Below are positions 1 to 6,762 of a stretch of 25,818 bases of DNA, piece by piece (position 1 is the first letter of the stretch; the number at the start of each line of letters is the position of its first letter). The stretch is from Bacillota bacterium (GTDB lineage Bacteria > Bacillota > Clostridia > Lachnospirales > Lachnospiraceae), in contig JAEZUM010000002.1 in assembly GCA_023421075.1 (NCBI GenBank), forward strand, positions 1-25,818, written 5' to 3'. The notes below the pieces were generated by a model. The model saw only the letters and a list, made by a program, of their open reading frames with translations, had not been told where the DNA came from and did no database searches. The position numbers were made by a program, and so were the translations under genes.

Positions 1-1541
1 TTGTATCCCTCCTGATTGCTCTGCATTATGCAATGCATTATATTTTCCTGTGAGGCTTCTTCAGCGCTTAGCTCACCGACAATTCGGCCTTCATTCATGA
101 CATAAACTCTGTCACACATACCCAGGATTTCAGGTAATTCGGACGAAATCATTATAATTGTCTTGCCGGCAGCTGTCAAATCATTGATAACAGAATAGAT
201 TTCATATTTCGCACCAACATCAATACCTCTGGTTGGCTCGTCAAGAATCAGCACATCAGGATCGGAGAAGATCCATTTACTGAATACAACCTTCTGCTGA
301 TTACCGCCGGATAAGTTACCGGTTCGTTGAAGAATACTGGGGGATTTAATCCTCAGCTTCTCCCGGAAGTCTTCGGCAGCTTTGATTTCCTTATTTTCAT
401 CAATGACAATACCTTTACTTATTTTCTCAAAAGCAGTTAAGCTGATATTACGCTTTATGTTATCAATCAGGATTAGACCGGCGCTCTTCCTGTCCTCGGT
501 GGTATAGGCAATACCGTGTCGAATTGCATCCTTTACATTCTTTATATGAATTTCCTTGCCATCTTTAATAATGGTGCCTTCGATCTTTTTACCAAAGGAT
601 TTTCCGAATACACTCATGGCGAATTCGGTACGTCCGGCTCCCATCAGTCCTGCGATGCCGACAACCTCGCCCTTGCGCGTATTGATGTTAATGTTCTTAA
701 GCACAAGCTTTGATTCATCCTTTGTATCATAAGCACTCCAATTTTTAACCTCAAAGCAAACTTCACCGATTGGATTCGATCGCTTCGGGAAGCGGTCAAC
801 AAGCTCTCGACCAACCATTCCCTTGATAATACGTGCTTCCGTGATTTCGTCTACACCCTGTATTAGAGTCTCGATGGTCTTACCGTCACGGATAATGGTT
901 ATAGCGTCTGCCACTTTAGTAACTTCGTTTAATTTATGCGATATAATAATACTGGTAATCCCCTGTTTCTTTAGCTCTAATAAGAGATCGAGCAAATGCT
1001 TGGAATCCTCGTCATTCAGAGCTGCAGTAGGCTCATCCAGTATTAAGAGCTTGACATCCTTAGCCAGAGCCTTAATAATTTCCACCAACTGCTGCTTGCC
1101 CATTCCAAGATCAATAATTCTGGTATCTATACTCTCATGAAGACCAACCTTCTTCATCATTTCCATGGTTTTAATCCGAGTTTTATCCCAACTGATCACA
1201 GGTCCAAAATCGGTCTGTTCATTGCCTAAAAATACATTTTCTGCTATTGAAAGCTGTGGAATCAGAGCCAGCTCCTGATGGATAATGGCAATTCCCTTTG
1301 CTTCACTCTCTTTGATGTTTTTAAATGCACATACCTGTCCATCGATAACGATATCACCCTCGTAGGTTCCATGAGGATAAACTCCACTGAGAACGTTCAT
1401 CAGGGTTGATTTACCGGCTCCGTTCTCACCAACCAAAGCGTGGATTTGGTGAGGCTTTACTTGAAGATTTACGTTATCAAGAGCTTTTACACCAGGAAAC
1501 GTTTTTGTGATATTTCGCATTTCCAATGCATACTGTTCCAT
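1..1541 (-). CDS. mmsA: Multiple-monosaccharide ABC transporter ATP-binding protein (3' end cut by window)
   Basis: This is a tandem ABC ATPase of the XylG/GguA/MmsA family, which powers uptake of xylose, arabinose, glucose and similar monosaccharides through a membrane permease. The protein starts MEQYALEMRN at 1541, behind GGAG. The first domain has Walker A GENGAGKST, the family-typical YPHGTYEGD stretch, an LGMGKQQLVEI signature and Walker B LLILDEPTAALN. The second domain has the usual degenerate Walker A (GLMGAGRT), a canonical LSGGNQQKV signature and LILDEPTRGID. About 513 codons are visible, the full family length, and the reading frame is still open at base 1, so only the last residue or so is missing. 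An AGGAGG-like motif near that end suggests the permease gene follows immediately outside the window. It lies downstream of the binding-protein gene in the same operon, separated by a hairpin. Assignment to the multi-sugar rather than the xylose-only subfamily is a judgement from motifs. Confidence 0.9.
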   Translation of the reverse strand, partial: MEQYALEMRNITKTFPGVKALDNVNLQVKPHQIHALVGENGAGKSTLMNVLSGVYPHGTYEGDIVIDGQVCAFKNIKESEAKGIAIIHQELALIPQLSIAENVFLGNEQTDFGPVISWDKTRIKTMEMMKKVGLHESIDTRIIDLGMGKQQLVEIIKALAKDVKLLILDEPTAALNDEDSKHLLDLLLELKKQGITSIIISHKLNEVTKVADAITIIRDGKTIETLIQGVDEITEARIIKGMVGRELVDRFPKRSNPIGEVCFEVKNWSAYDTKDESKLVLKNININTRKGEVVGIAGLMGAGRTEFAMSVFGKSFGKKIEGTIIKDGKEIHIKNVKDAIRHGIAYTTEDRKSAGLILIDNIKRNISLTAFEKISKGIVIDENKEIKAAEDFREKLRIKSPSILQRTGNLSGGNQQKVVFSKWIFSDPDVLILDEPTRGIDVGAKYEIYSVINDLTAAGKTIIMISSELPEILGMCDRVYVMNEGRIVGELSAEEASQENIMHCIMQSNQEGY

Positions 1542-1646
1542 CTTTTCACTCCTTTAGCTACAGAACTTCATTCTGCTATATGATAGCCTTATTATGATGA
1601 AAAATCGTCAATTTGCAGACACTTTATCATCCGGATTTAATACCAA

Positions 1647-1679
1647 AATGTCGGTTAGTGCCATAAACTAACCGACATT
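1647..1679 (-). terminator. Intercistronic hairpin between binding protein and ATPase genes
   Basis: A perfect 13-bp inverted repeat (AATGTCGGTTAGT / ACTAACCGACATT) with a 7-nt loop lies between the binding-protein stop and the ATPase start. On the coding (minus) strand it is followed by only four T residues. It is probably a partial terminator or an mRNA-stabilising 3' hairpin. Such elements are common after binding-protein genes and keep the binding protein in excess over the ATPase and permease. Confidence 0.75.
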
Positions 1680-1708
1680 CTGGCTATCAAACCTAACTTA
1701 TATTAGAA

Positions 1709-2881
1709 TTATTTAATATCTTCCGGTTTCAGATATCCGGAGTCCATAACTAATTCCTGGTAATTTTCTGTTGTGATGATAAATGGCTCAAGAAGGTAAG
1801 AAGGAACAATCTTTACATTGTTGTTATAAGTCTCGGTATCATTGATCTCGGGCTCTTTGCCGGTAAGCACTGCATCTACCATGTTAGCAGCAACTTCAGC
1901 AAGTAAACGGGTATCCTTAAGAATAGTGGAGTACTGGTCGCCGGAGATAATTAACTTAACGGAAGCAGCTTCTGCATCCTGACCGGTTACAACGGGAAGA
2001 TCCTTACCGGTGAGACCAAATGCGGTTAAAGCAGATAAGATACCTCTGGATAAACCATCATAAGGAGATAATACACCGTGAAGAGTCTTGCCATCGGTAT
2101 AGTTTGCTGCAAGAACAGCATCCATACGAGCCTGAGCAACTGCACCATCCCAACGAAGGGTTCCTACTTCTTCCTGTGTAACCTGACCGGAAGGAATAGA
2201 AATGGTACCTGCATCGATCAACGGCTGAAGAACATCCATAGCACCCTGGAAGAAATAGAAGGAGTTTGTATCATCAGGGGAACCAGCGAAAAGTTCGATG
2301 TTATAAGGGCCTTCGCCTTTCAGCTTCTTTAAGCCGTCTACTAAGGATTCAGCCTGAAGCTGACCAACACGTCTGTTATCGAAGGTTGCATAGTAGGAAA
2401 CAGCATCGGTATTAACAAGAAGACGGTCATAGGAGATAACCTTTACGCCCTGTGCTGCTGCAGCATCGAGAGTATCGGAAAGTGTAGAACCGTCGATTGC
2501 AGCGATAACTAATACTTTTGCACCTTTGGTGATCATGTTCTCGATCTGTGACTTCTGAGTCGGGATATCGTCCTCAGCGTACTGAAGATCTACGGTATAG
2601 CCTCTGCCTTCAAGAATATCTTTCATAGCAGCACCATCTTTGATCCAACGCTCGCTGGACTGAGTGGGCATTGCAATACCAATATAATTTCCTGCGCCGG
2701 TCTGCTCTGCAGCAGGTGCCTCGGTAGCAGCGGGTGCTGCAGTATCAGCAGCCTTAGTGGGTTCTGCGGTTTTTGCAGGTTCTTCTTTTTTGCTGCCACA
2801 TCCAAATAGAAGTGTTGCAGTCATGGTAAGAAGTAATACAAGTGATAAAACTTTTTTGATACCTGATAAATTTCTTTTCAT
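1709..2881 (-). CDS. chvE: Sugar ABC transporter substrate-binding lipoprotein (ChvE-like)
   Basis: This is the extracellular sugar receptor of the ABC transporter. The start at 2881 is chosen because AAGGAGG sits immediately upstream and the residues from there (MKRNLSGIKKVLSLV) form a lipoprotein signal peptide ending in the lipobox LFGC-GS. An earlier in-frame ATG at 2944 would put a charged 21-residue tail in front of the signal. A low-complexity Ala/Pro/Thr/Glu linker follows the cysteine. The periplasmic-binding-protein type I fold then begins at about residue 65 (YIGIAMPTQSSERWIKDGAAMKD). Family features include VLVIAAIDGSTLSDTL, the YDRLL element and VVTGQDAEAASVKLI. The length of 390 residues is normal for ChvE/XylF-type proteins. 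It is the first gene of the operon, and a strong promoter and DeoR-type operator repeats lie upstream. The exact sugar cannot be read from the sequence. Confidence 0.9.
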   Translation of the reverse strand: MKRNLSGIKKVLSLVLLLTMTATLLFGCGSKKEEPAKTAEPTKAADTAAPAATEAPAAEQTGAGNYIGIAMPTQSSERWIKDGAAMKDILEGRGYTVDLQYAEDDIPTQKSQIENMITKGAKVLVIAAIDGSTLSDTLDAAAAQGVKVISYDRLLVNTDAVSYYATFDNRRVGQLQAESLVDGLKKLKGEGPYNIELFAGSPDDTNSFYFFQGAMDVLQPLIDAGTISIPSGQVTQEEVGTLRWDGAVAQARMDAVLAANYTDGKTLHGVLSPYDGLSRGILSALTAFGLTGKDLPVVTGQDAEAASVKLIISGDQYSTILKDTRLLAEVAANMVDAVLTGKEPEINDTETYNNNVKIVPSYLLEPFIITTENYQELVMDSGYLKPEDIK

Positions 2882-2989
2882 AAAAGCCTCCTTAATCTTT
2901 CCCTTTTTTAATTTATGTTTAGCTATAGATAACCTATAGTTCACATCAAAGCAAATCGTACAAATCGACTTATTTATATCTTATTTTAG

Positions 2990-3024
2990 TTTCGTTTGTG
3001 ATCGTTTCAAATTTCGTTTATGAT
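2990..3024. promoter_or_regulatory. Tandem TTTCGTTT-type operator downstream of the transporter promoter
   Basis: Two near-identical direct repeats, TTTCGTTTGTGAT (2990-3002) and TTTCGTTTATGAT (3012-3024), are spaced 22 bp start to start, about two helical turns. They lie just inside the transcribed leader of the transporter operon (roughly +5 to +40), a classic repression position. TTTCRTTT repeats are typical operators of DeoR-family repressors such as AgaR, and a DeoR-family gene is divergent at 3372. Binding is inferred. Confidence 0.65.
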
Positions 3025-3035
3025 TGTATGAAAAA

Positions 3036-3064
3036 ATAATATCATCGAATATGATAGATGTCAA
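3036..3064 (-). promoter_or_regulatory. Sigma-A promoter of the sugar transporter operon
   Basis: On the minus strand a perfect -35 TTGACA (3059-3064) is followed after exactly 17 bp by a -10 TATTAT (3036-3041). The predicted start of transcription is near 3029, giving a leader of about 150 nt before the binding-protein start codon. The operator repeats at 2990-3024 lie directly downstream. Confidence 0.75.
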
Positions 3065-3116
3065 CAATAATCTGACGTTTTTTGAAAAAATATTATACAT
3101 CTTTCACAAATCCCTT

Positions 3117-3162
3117 GATTCGTGGGGTTGTAGGTAATTACCCAAACCTCACATAACGAATC
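3117..3162. promoter_or_regulatory. 46-bp imperfect palindrome in the divergent control region
   Basis: Outer arms GATTCGT (3117-3123) and ACGAATC (3156-3162) match perfectly. Inner segments pair partly around a perfect core, GGTAATTACC. The element lies between the divergent promoters of the transporter and the DeoR-family gene and may be a second regulator site. No protein can be assigned from the sequence. Confidence 0.4.
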
Positions 3163-3200
3163 TTCGTTTTTGTTCGTTTTACCTATGGGTGGATTTTCGT
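3155..3200. promoter_or_regulatory. Cluster of TTCGTT boxes upstream of the DeoR-family gene
   Basis: AACGAA-tc-TTCGTT (3155-3168) forms a small dyad. It is followed by TTCGTTTT at 3173 and TTTTCGTTG near 3194, the last ending about 3 bp before the putative -35 of the regulator gene. The boxes share the TTCGTT core of the operator at the transporter promoter, which suggests autoregulation by the DeoR-family protein. This is inference from motif sharing. Confidence 0.45.
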
Positions 3201-3202
3201 TG

Positions 3203-3231
3203 TTGTTTTTTTACATGGAATCATGTATGAT
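3203..3231 (+). promoter_or_regulatory. Putative promoter of the DeoR-family gene
   Basis: TTGTTT (3203-3208), a 17-bp spacer and TATGAT (3226-3231) fit a moderate sigma-A promoter. It would give a leader of about 135 nt before the start at 3372. The rest of the leader up to 3371 is AT-rich and I see no gene in it. Confidence 0.4.
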
Positions 3232-3371
3232 ATTTTTAGAATTATCATATTTAAGATTAGGGTGCCATAGTTCGGATCATTTTATTTACCGCTTTGATTT
3301 TATCAGTTTTATGACAGCCTTTTTTATTATGGTTTACAGGTTTTTAGATTATATAAAGATGGGATAAAACT

Positions 3372-4145
3372 ATGTTTGCAATCGAACGAATACGAATCAT
3401 AAAAAACTATCTGATCAAAGACCACAAGGTATCCGTCGCAAAGCTGAGTGAGCTTCTTAATGTAACCGAGGTGACGGTTCGCCGTGATCTTGAGAAGCTG
3501 GAGAGTGAAGGCTTCTTAAAGCGTACCCATGGCGGAGCTGTCTTAATGGATTATGTGGATGAATCAGCTTGGGAAGAAAATGAAGATATCAAGAATATCA
3601 TATTATTTCAGGAAATCGCTGATACGGCATTTCATCTTGTGAATGATGGAGATGCTATTATGCTGACCAGCGGTCCGGTGAATTCCTTCATTGCCAAATC
3701 CTTATCCGGTCGCAATAATCTTACCATTGTTACCAATGATCTCTCCATCGCATCTGCCTTCGCCCATTCAACGACCAATAATCTGATTCTTCTTGGAGGG
3801 GACCTGGAGGAGAGTGCAGTCTATGGGCAGATGACAATCGATAATTTGAGGAATTTTTCCTTTGATCATATTTTTGTTGAAATCGATGGTCTGAGTGAGA
3901 CCGTCGGAATCACAGTATCCAGTACGAAGAAGGCTACTTTGATACAACATTCTATCAAATTGGCCGAATCGGTTACGCTGGTGTGTCTCTCCAAGTTTTT
4001 CGGATCGAAGTCTCTATATCGGGTAGGAAACTTAAGTATTGCCAGTCGTGTTCTTACCGATTCTAATTTGGAAGACAAACACAAAAAGTATATTTTCGAT
4101 AACAATATCCCGCTCTTTACTTCGATCGATGTGTATGAAAATTAG
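3372..4145 (+). CDS. DeoR-family transcriptional regulator
   Basis: A 257-residue DeoR/GlpR-type repressor, probably responding to a phosphorylated sugar. Residues 1-60 form the winged helix-turn-helix, with the family fingerprint VSVAKLSELLNVTEVTVRRDLEKLESEGFLKRTHGGAV. Residues from about 75 onward form the DeoR sensor domain, with LTIVTNDLSIASAF, LILLGGDLE and a GITVSSTKKATLIQ segment. The usual aspartate before the Ser-Lys of the effector pocket (DxSKF) reads CLSKFFG here, a departure that may alter ligand choice. The length is typical. It is divergent from the sugar transporter operon and is followed 19 bp later by an orphan ABC ATPase, so it probably regulates the transporter and its own operon through the TTTCGTTT repeats. 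Confidence 0.9.
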   Translation: MFAIERIRIIKNYLIKDHKVSVAKLSELLNVTEVTVRRDLEKLESEGFLKRTHGGAVLMDYVDESAWEENEDIKNIILFQEIADTAFHLVNDGDAIMLTSGPVNSFIAKSLSGRNNLTIVTNDLSIASAFAHSTTNNLILLGGDLEESAVYGQMTIDNLRNFSFDHIFVEIDGLSETVGITVSSTKKATLIQHSIKLAESVTLVCLSKFFGSKSLYRVGNLSIASRVLTDSNLEDKHKKYIFDNNIPLFTSIDVYEN

Positions 4146-4164
4146 TATTTCAGGAGGTTCAAAG

Positions 4165-5685
4165 GTGAGCAATCCATTGCTTGAGCTTAAGAATATCAAC
4201 CTTGAGATCTCGAATTTCAAGATGAATGATATTAATATTTCGCTATACCCCGGTGAAGTACATATGATAATGGGAGAGAACGGTTCCGGAAAAAGTATCC
4301 TGATGGAGATGATCAGCGGTATCATTCAGCCGGATTCCGGAGAGATATATTTTGAAGGACAGTTGGTGAAGCCGAAGAGTCTCTCGTTTTATTCCTCCAA
4401 CGAACTAATATTCATCCAGCAGCATACGACGTTATTGGATAATTTGAGCATTGCAGAGAATCTGTATTTTCATAATCTACCCTATAAGAATAAGCTGCTG
4501 CAGACCATCGATTTTGAGAAGCTGAACAGCCAGTTCCGTCAGTTGGTCGATGAATTGAAGCTACCGATTAAGTCGTCGGATACCGTGCGAACACTGGGAC
4601 TCGCACAACGACAGATGATCGAATTCTGCAAGGCCTATATCTCGGAGGCGAAGGTTGTAATTCTGGACGAGCCTTCCGCAGCGCTTAATCCGAGTGAAAG
4701 AGAGCTTCTCTACTGTATTGTAAAAAGAATCAAAGAGCGAGGTGCAGGTGTATTTTACATCACCCATCGTATCGATGATACGATGACGATCGGTGACCGT
4801 ATCTCGATCATTAAGGATGGAGCTCTGGTTGGAACGAAGCTCATCAGTGAATCGACAGAGGAAGAGATTCTGCACATGCTGGTTGGAACGAAATATAAGG
4901 AGCGTTACCCGAAGATGAATCTTAAGAAGGGTAGAGTCCTGTTTGGTGTCAGCGGGTTAAGCTATGAGGACAAGCTTAAAAATATTAACTTTCAATTGAG
5001 AGAGGGAGAGATCATTGGAATAACAGGGTTGGCAGGCTCCGGCCGCACGCTTCTGGCCAACTGTCTCTTTGGTGCGATCAAATACGAGGGTCAGATCAGT
5101 ATAAATGGCAAACCGGTGCAAATCACTAATCCGGGAGTTGCGATCCGCAACAATATTGCATTATTACCGGAAAACCGGTATGAGGATTCAATCTTTCAGG
5201 AACTGGATACCAATGAGAATGTTGCATTTCCCTCGCTTCACCGATTTACGAAGAATCATGTGATCAATTACAACTTTATGAAGCAAACGGCGTTGGATTA
5301 TATAACGAAGATAAATATTCCGCTGCTTCGAAGTAAAAGTATATTAGCCTATAGTGAGGGTAGCTTACAGAAAGCTATTTTTGCGAAGTGGTTAATGATC
5401 CGTGCAAAGGTCTTCATTCTGGATGAACCGACCAGGGGAATCGATCTGGCCAGCAAGATCGATATCTATAATTTTATCAATGATATGGCAAAGAAAAAGG
5501 CTTGTATCATTTATATCTCCTCTGATATAGACGAGATTATGGGTATCTGCGATCGCGTTGCCGTATTATCGGATAAGACGCTGGTCTGTGATCTGCCAAC
5601 CAATCAGACGACGGCGGAGGAGATAACGGCAATACAGGTACGAAGCACCACGAAAGAGCGTGCTCCAAGAGATAATAATTTATAA
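4165..5685 (+). CDS. Orphan tandem-domain ABC ATPase, XylG/RbsA-like, degenerate signatures
   Basis: A 506-residue protein with two ABC domains in the sugar-importer (CUT2) arrangement. The GTG start at 4165 is chosen because AGGAGG lies 8 nt upstream and it gives the normal family N-terminus; longer in-frame starts lie inside the DeoR-family gene. Domain 1 has Walker A GENGSGKS (37-44), Walker B VVILDEPSAALN and switch His201. Its signature reads LGLAQRQMIEF in place of the usual LG.GQQQ. Domain 2 has the family's GSGRT Walker A and VFILDEPTRGID, but the normally invariant LSGGNQQKV is YSEGSLQKA (396-404). No permease or binding protein is adjacent downstream; a terminator follows. It is cotranscribed with the DeoR-family gene. 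It may serve the divergent transporter, or act as a regulatory ATPase with little turnover. The family is certain and the role is open. Confidence 0.8.
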   Translation: MSNPLLELKNINLEISNFKMNDINISLYPGEVHMIMGENGSGKSILMEMISGIIQPDSGEIYFEGQLVKPKSLSFYSSNELIFIQQHTTLLDNLSIAENLYFHNLPYKNKLLQTIDFEKLNSQFRQLVDELKLPIKSSDTVRTLGLAQRQMIEFCKAYISEAKVVILDEPSAALNPSERELLYCIVKRIKERGAGVFYITHRIDDTMTIGDRISIIKDGALVGTKLISESTEEEILHMLVGTKYKERYPKMNLKKGRVLFGVSGLSYEDKLKNINFQLREGEIIGITGLAGSGRTLLANCLFGAIKYEGQISINGKPVQITNPGVAIRNNIALLPENRYEDSIFQELDTNENVAFPSLHRFTKNHVINYNFMKQTALDYITKINIPLLRSKSILAYSEGSLQKAIFAKWLMIRAKVFILDEPTRGIDLASKIDIYNFINDMAKKKACIIYISSDIDEIMGICDRVAVLSDKTLVCDLPTNQTTAEEITAIQVRSTTKERAPRDNNL

Positions 5686-5699
5686 AAATAGTTAAAAAG

Positions 5700-5804
5700 A
5701 ACTCTCCTTAAAGCTAGGAGTTGAACTGCCCCTTAAGGTCAGACCTAAAAATCTAACTTTTGGGAGGTTATTCAAATCCATTAAGCCGTAAGGAGAGTTT
5801 TTTT
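5700..5804. terminator. Long rod-like bidirectional terminator between convergent genes
   Basis: AACTCTCCTTA (5700-5710) pairs perfectly with TAAGGAGAGTT (5789-5799), followed by a run of seven T; on the other strand the stem is followed by CTTTTT. The roughly 78-nt interior also folds on itself: GGA.TTGAA with TTCAA.TCC, CTGCCC with GGGAGG, and an apical hairpin around AGGTCAGACCT. The whole resembles a 100-nt imperfect rod. It separates the orphan ABC gene (+) from the ROK gene (-). Confidence 0.7.
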
Positions 5805-5824
5805 GAGGCTATTATACTACGCAG

Positions 5825-6745
5825 CTATTTGTTAAGCAGCTGATAGAGGGCCCCATAAAGATTAGAATCAAGGGCGAAGGAGCCTTGTGTCGCTTGAATA
5901 AAGAAGTCGCTTGAATCAGCCGCAACCATTTCAAGAAGTCCGGCAACTTGACCCTGGATTGCTTTCGCCGGTAGTTCCTGAAGCTTTCGGTTGATATTCT
6001 CCATAAGAATATTCTGAGTCGATAAGCCGCCGGTTATGATTACCCGATCCGGGTCAAGAAGCAATGTTGAATTATAGATGATCGTTGCGATGCTCTCACT
6101 ATATGAATCCAGCATCCGGATGGCATCCGGATCTCCCTCAGAGACGAAATCGAAGAAGCGTTGGCCTGTCAGCTCCTCCATAGGAATCTGCTTAATGGCC
6201 GATAACTGGTAGAGCAGAAGAGCAAAGGAGGTTGTCAAACCGGACAAATCACAATGGTCTGTACTATAGGACGTTAACATCCCGAACACCATAGCTGCAT
6301 TTAATTTAGTACCCTGATATAGTTTGCCGTCAAGAATGATACCTGCTCCCATACCACTGCCGAGAACGATGACCAGCAGATTACGATAACCCTGTCCTGC
6401 ACCCTTCCACCATTCGCCAAGTGCTGCCGAGAAGCCATCGTTGATTACAGTGACAGGGAACCCTGTACGATGTTCCAACTCTTCCTTTAGATTAACACCC
6501 TGCAAGAAGCGCATGGTATAGGCTCGGTAAGTGTTGCCGTCCGGGCACATACGTCCATTGGTACTGATAGCGATCTCATCCCCACGATCCCTGTAACGGT
6601 TCACGATCTCCACTATGTTCTGAAGATAGGCGTCCGTCGATTGATAATTGGTAGGCACCTTTTCTCTTGCCAAAATGACCCCGTCTGTACTCATTAGAGC
6701 AAACTTTGTATTGGTTGCTCCGATATCAAAAATTAGCTTATCCAT
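5825..6745 (-). CDS. ROK-family sugar kinase, probable beta-glucoside kinase
   Basis: A 306-residue ROK protein. The N-terminal phosphate-binding motif is DIGATNTKFAL (7-17). The catalytic aspartate is D103 in VINDGFSAALGE. The nucleotide-binding VLGSGMGAGIILDG (128-140) and VIITGGLS are present. The zinc motif of most ROK kinases and repressors (CxCGxxGC) is absent: the region reads FGMLTSYSTDHCDLSG. There is no N-terminal HTH, so it is an enzyme rather than a repressor. It lies 17 bp downstream of a GH1 gene of the phospho-glycosidase type. That pairing suggests ATP-dependent 6-phosphorylation of beta-glucosides such as cellobiose (BglK-type chemistry) before hydrolysis, without a PTS. The substrate is inferred from context; glucose or another hexose remains possible. 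Confidence 0.82.
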   Translation of the reverse strand: MDKLIFDIGATNTKFALMSTDGVILAREKVPTNYQSTDAYLQNIVEIVNRYRDRGDEIAISTNGRMCPDGNTYRAYTMRFLQGVNLKEELEHRTGFPVTVINDGFSAALGEWWKGAGQGYRNLLVIVLGSGMGAGIILDGKLYQGTKLNAAMVFGMLTSYSTDHCDLSGLTTSFALLLYQLSAIKQIPMEELTGQRFFDFVSEGDPDAIRMLDSYSESIATIIYNSTLLLDPDRVIITGGLSTQNILMENINRKLQELPAKAIQGQVAGLLEMVAADSSDFFIQATQGSFALDSNLYGALYQLLNK

Positions 6746-6762
6746 TTACTCAACCCCTTTCT

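Noticed and set aside
516..1140. Plus-strand open frames opposite the ABC ATPase gene
   Set aside because: They are shadows of the minus-strand coding sequence, which carries clear Walker and signature motifs.
3170..3367. A 65-residue open frame in the gap before the DeoR-family gene
   Set aside because: It has no ribosome-binding site, overlaps the predicted promoter and operator boxes, and has the Phe/Leu/Tyr-rich composition of translated AT-rich DNA.
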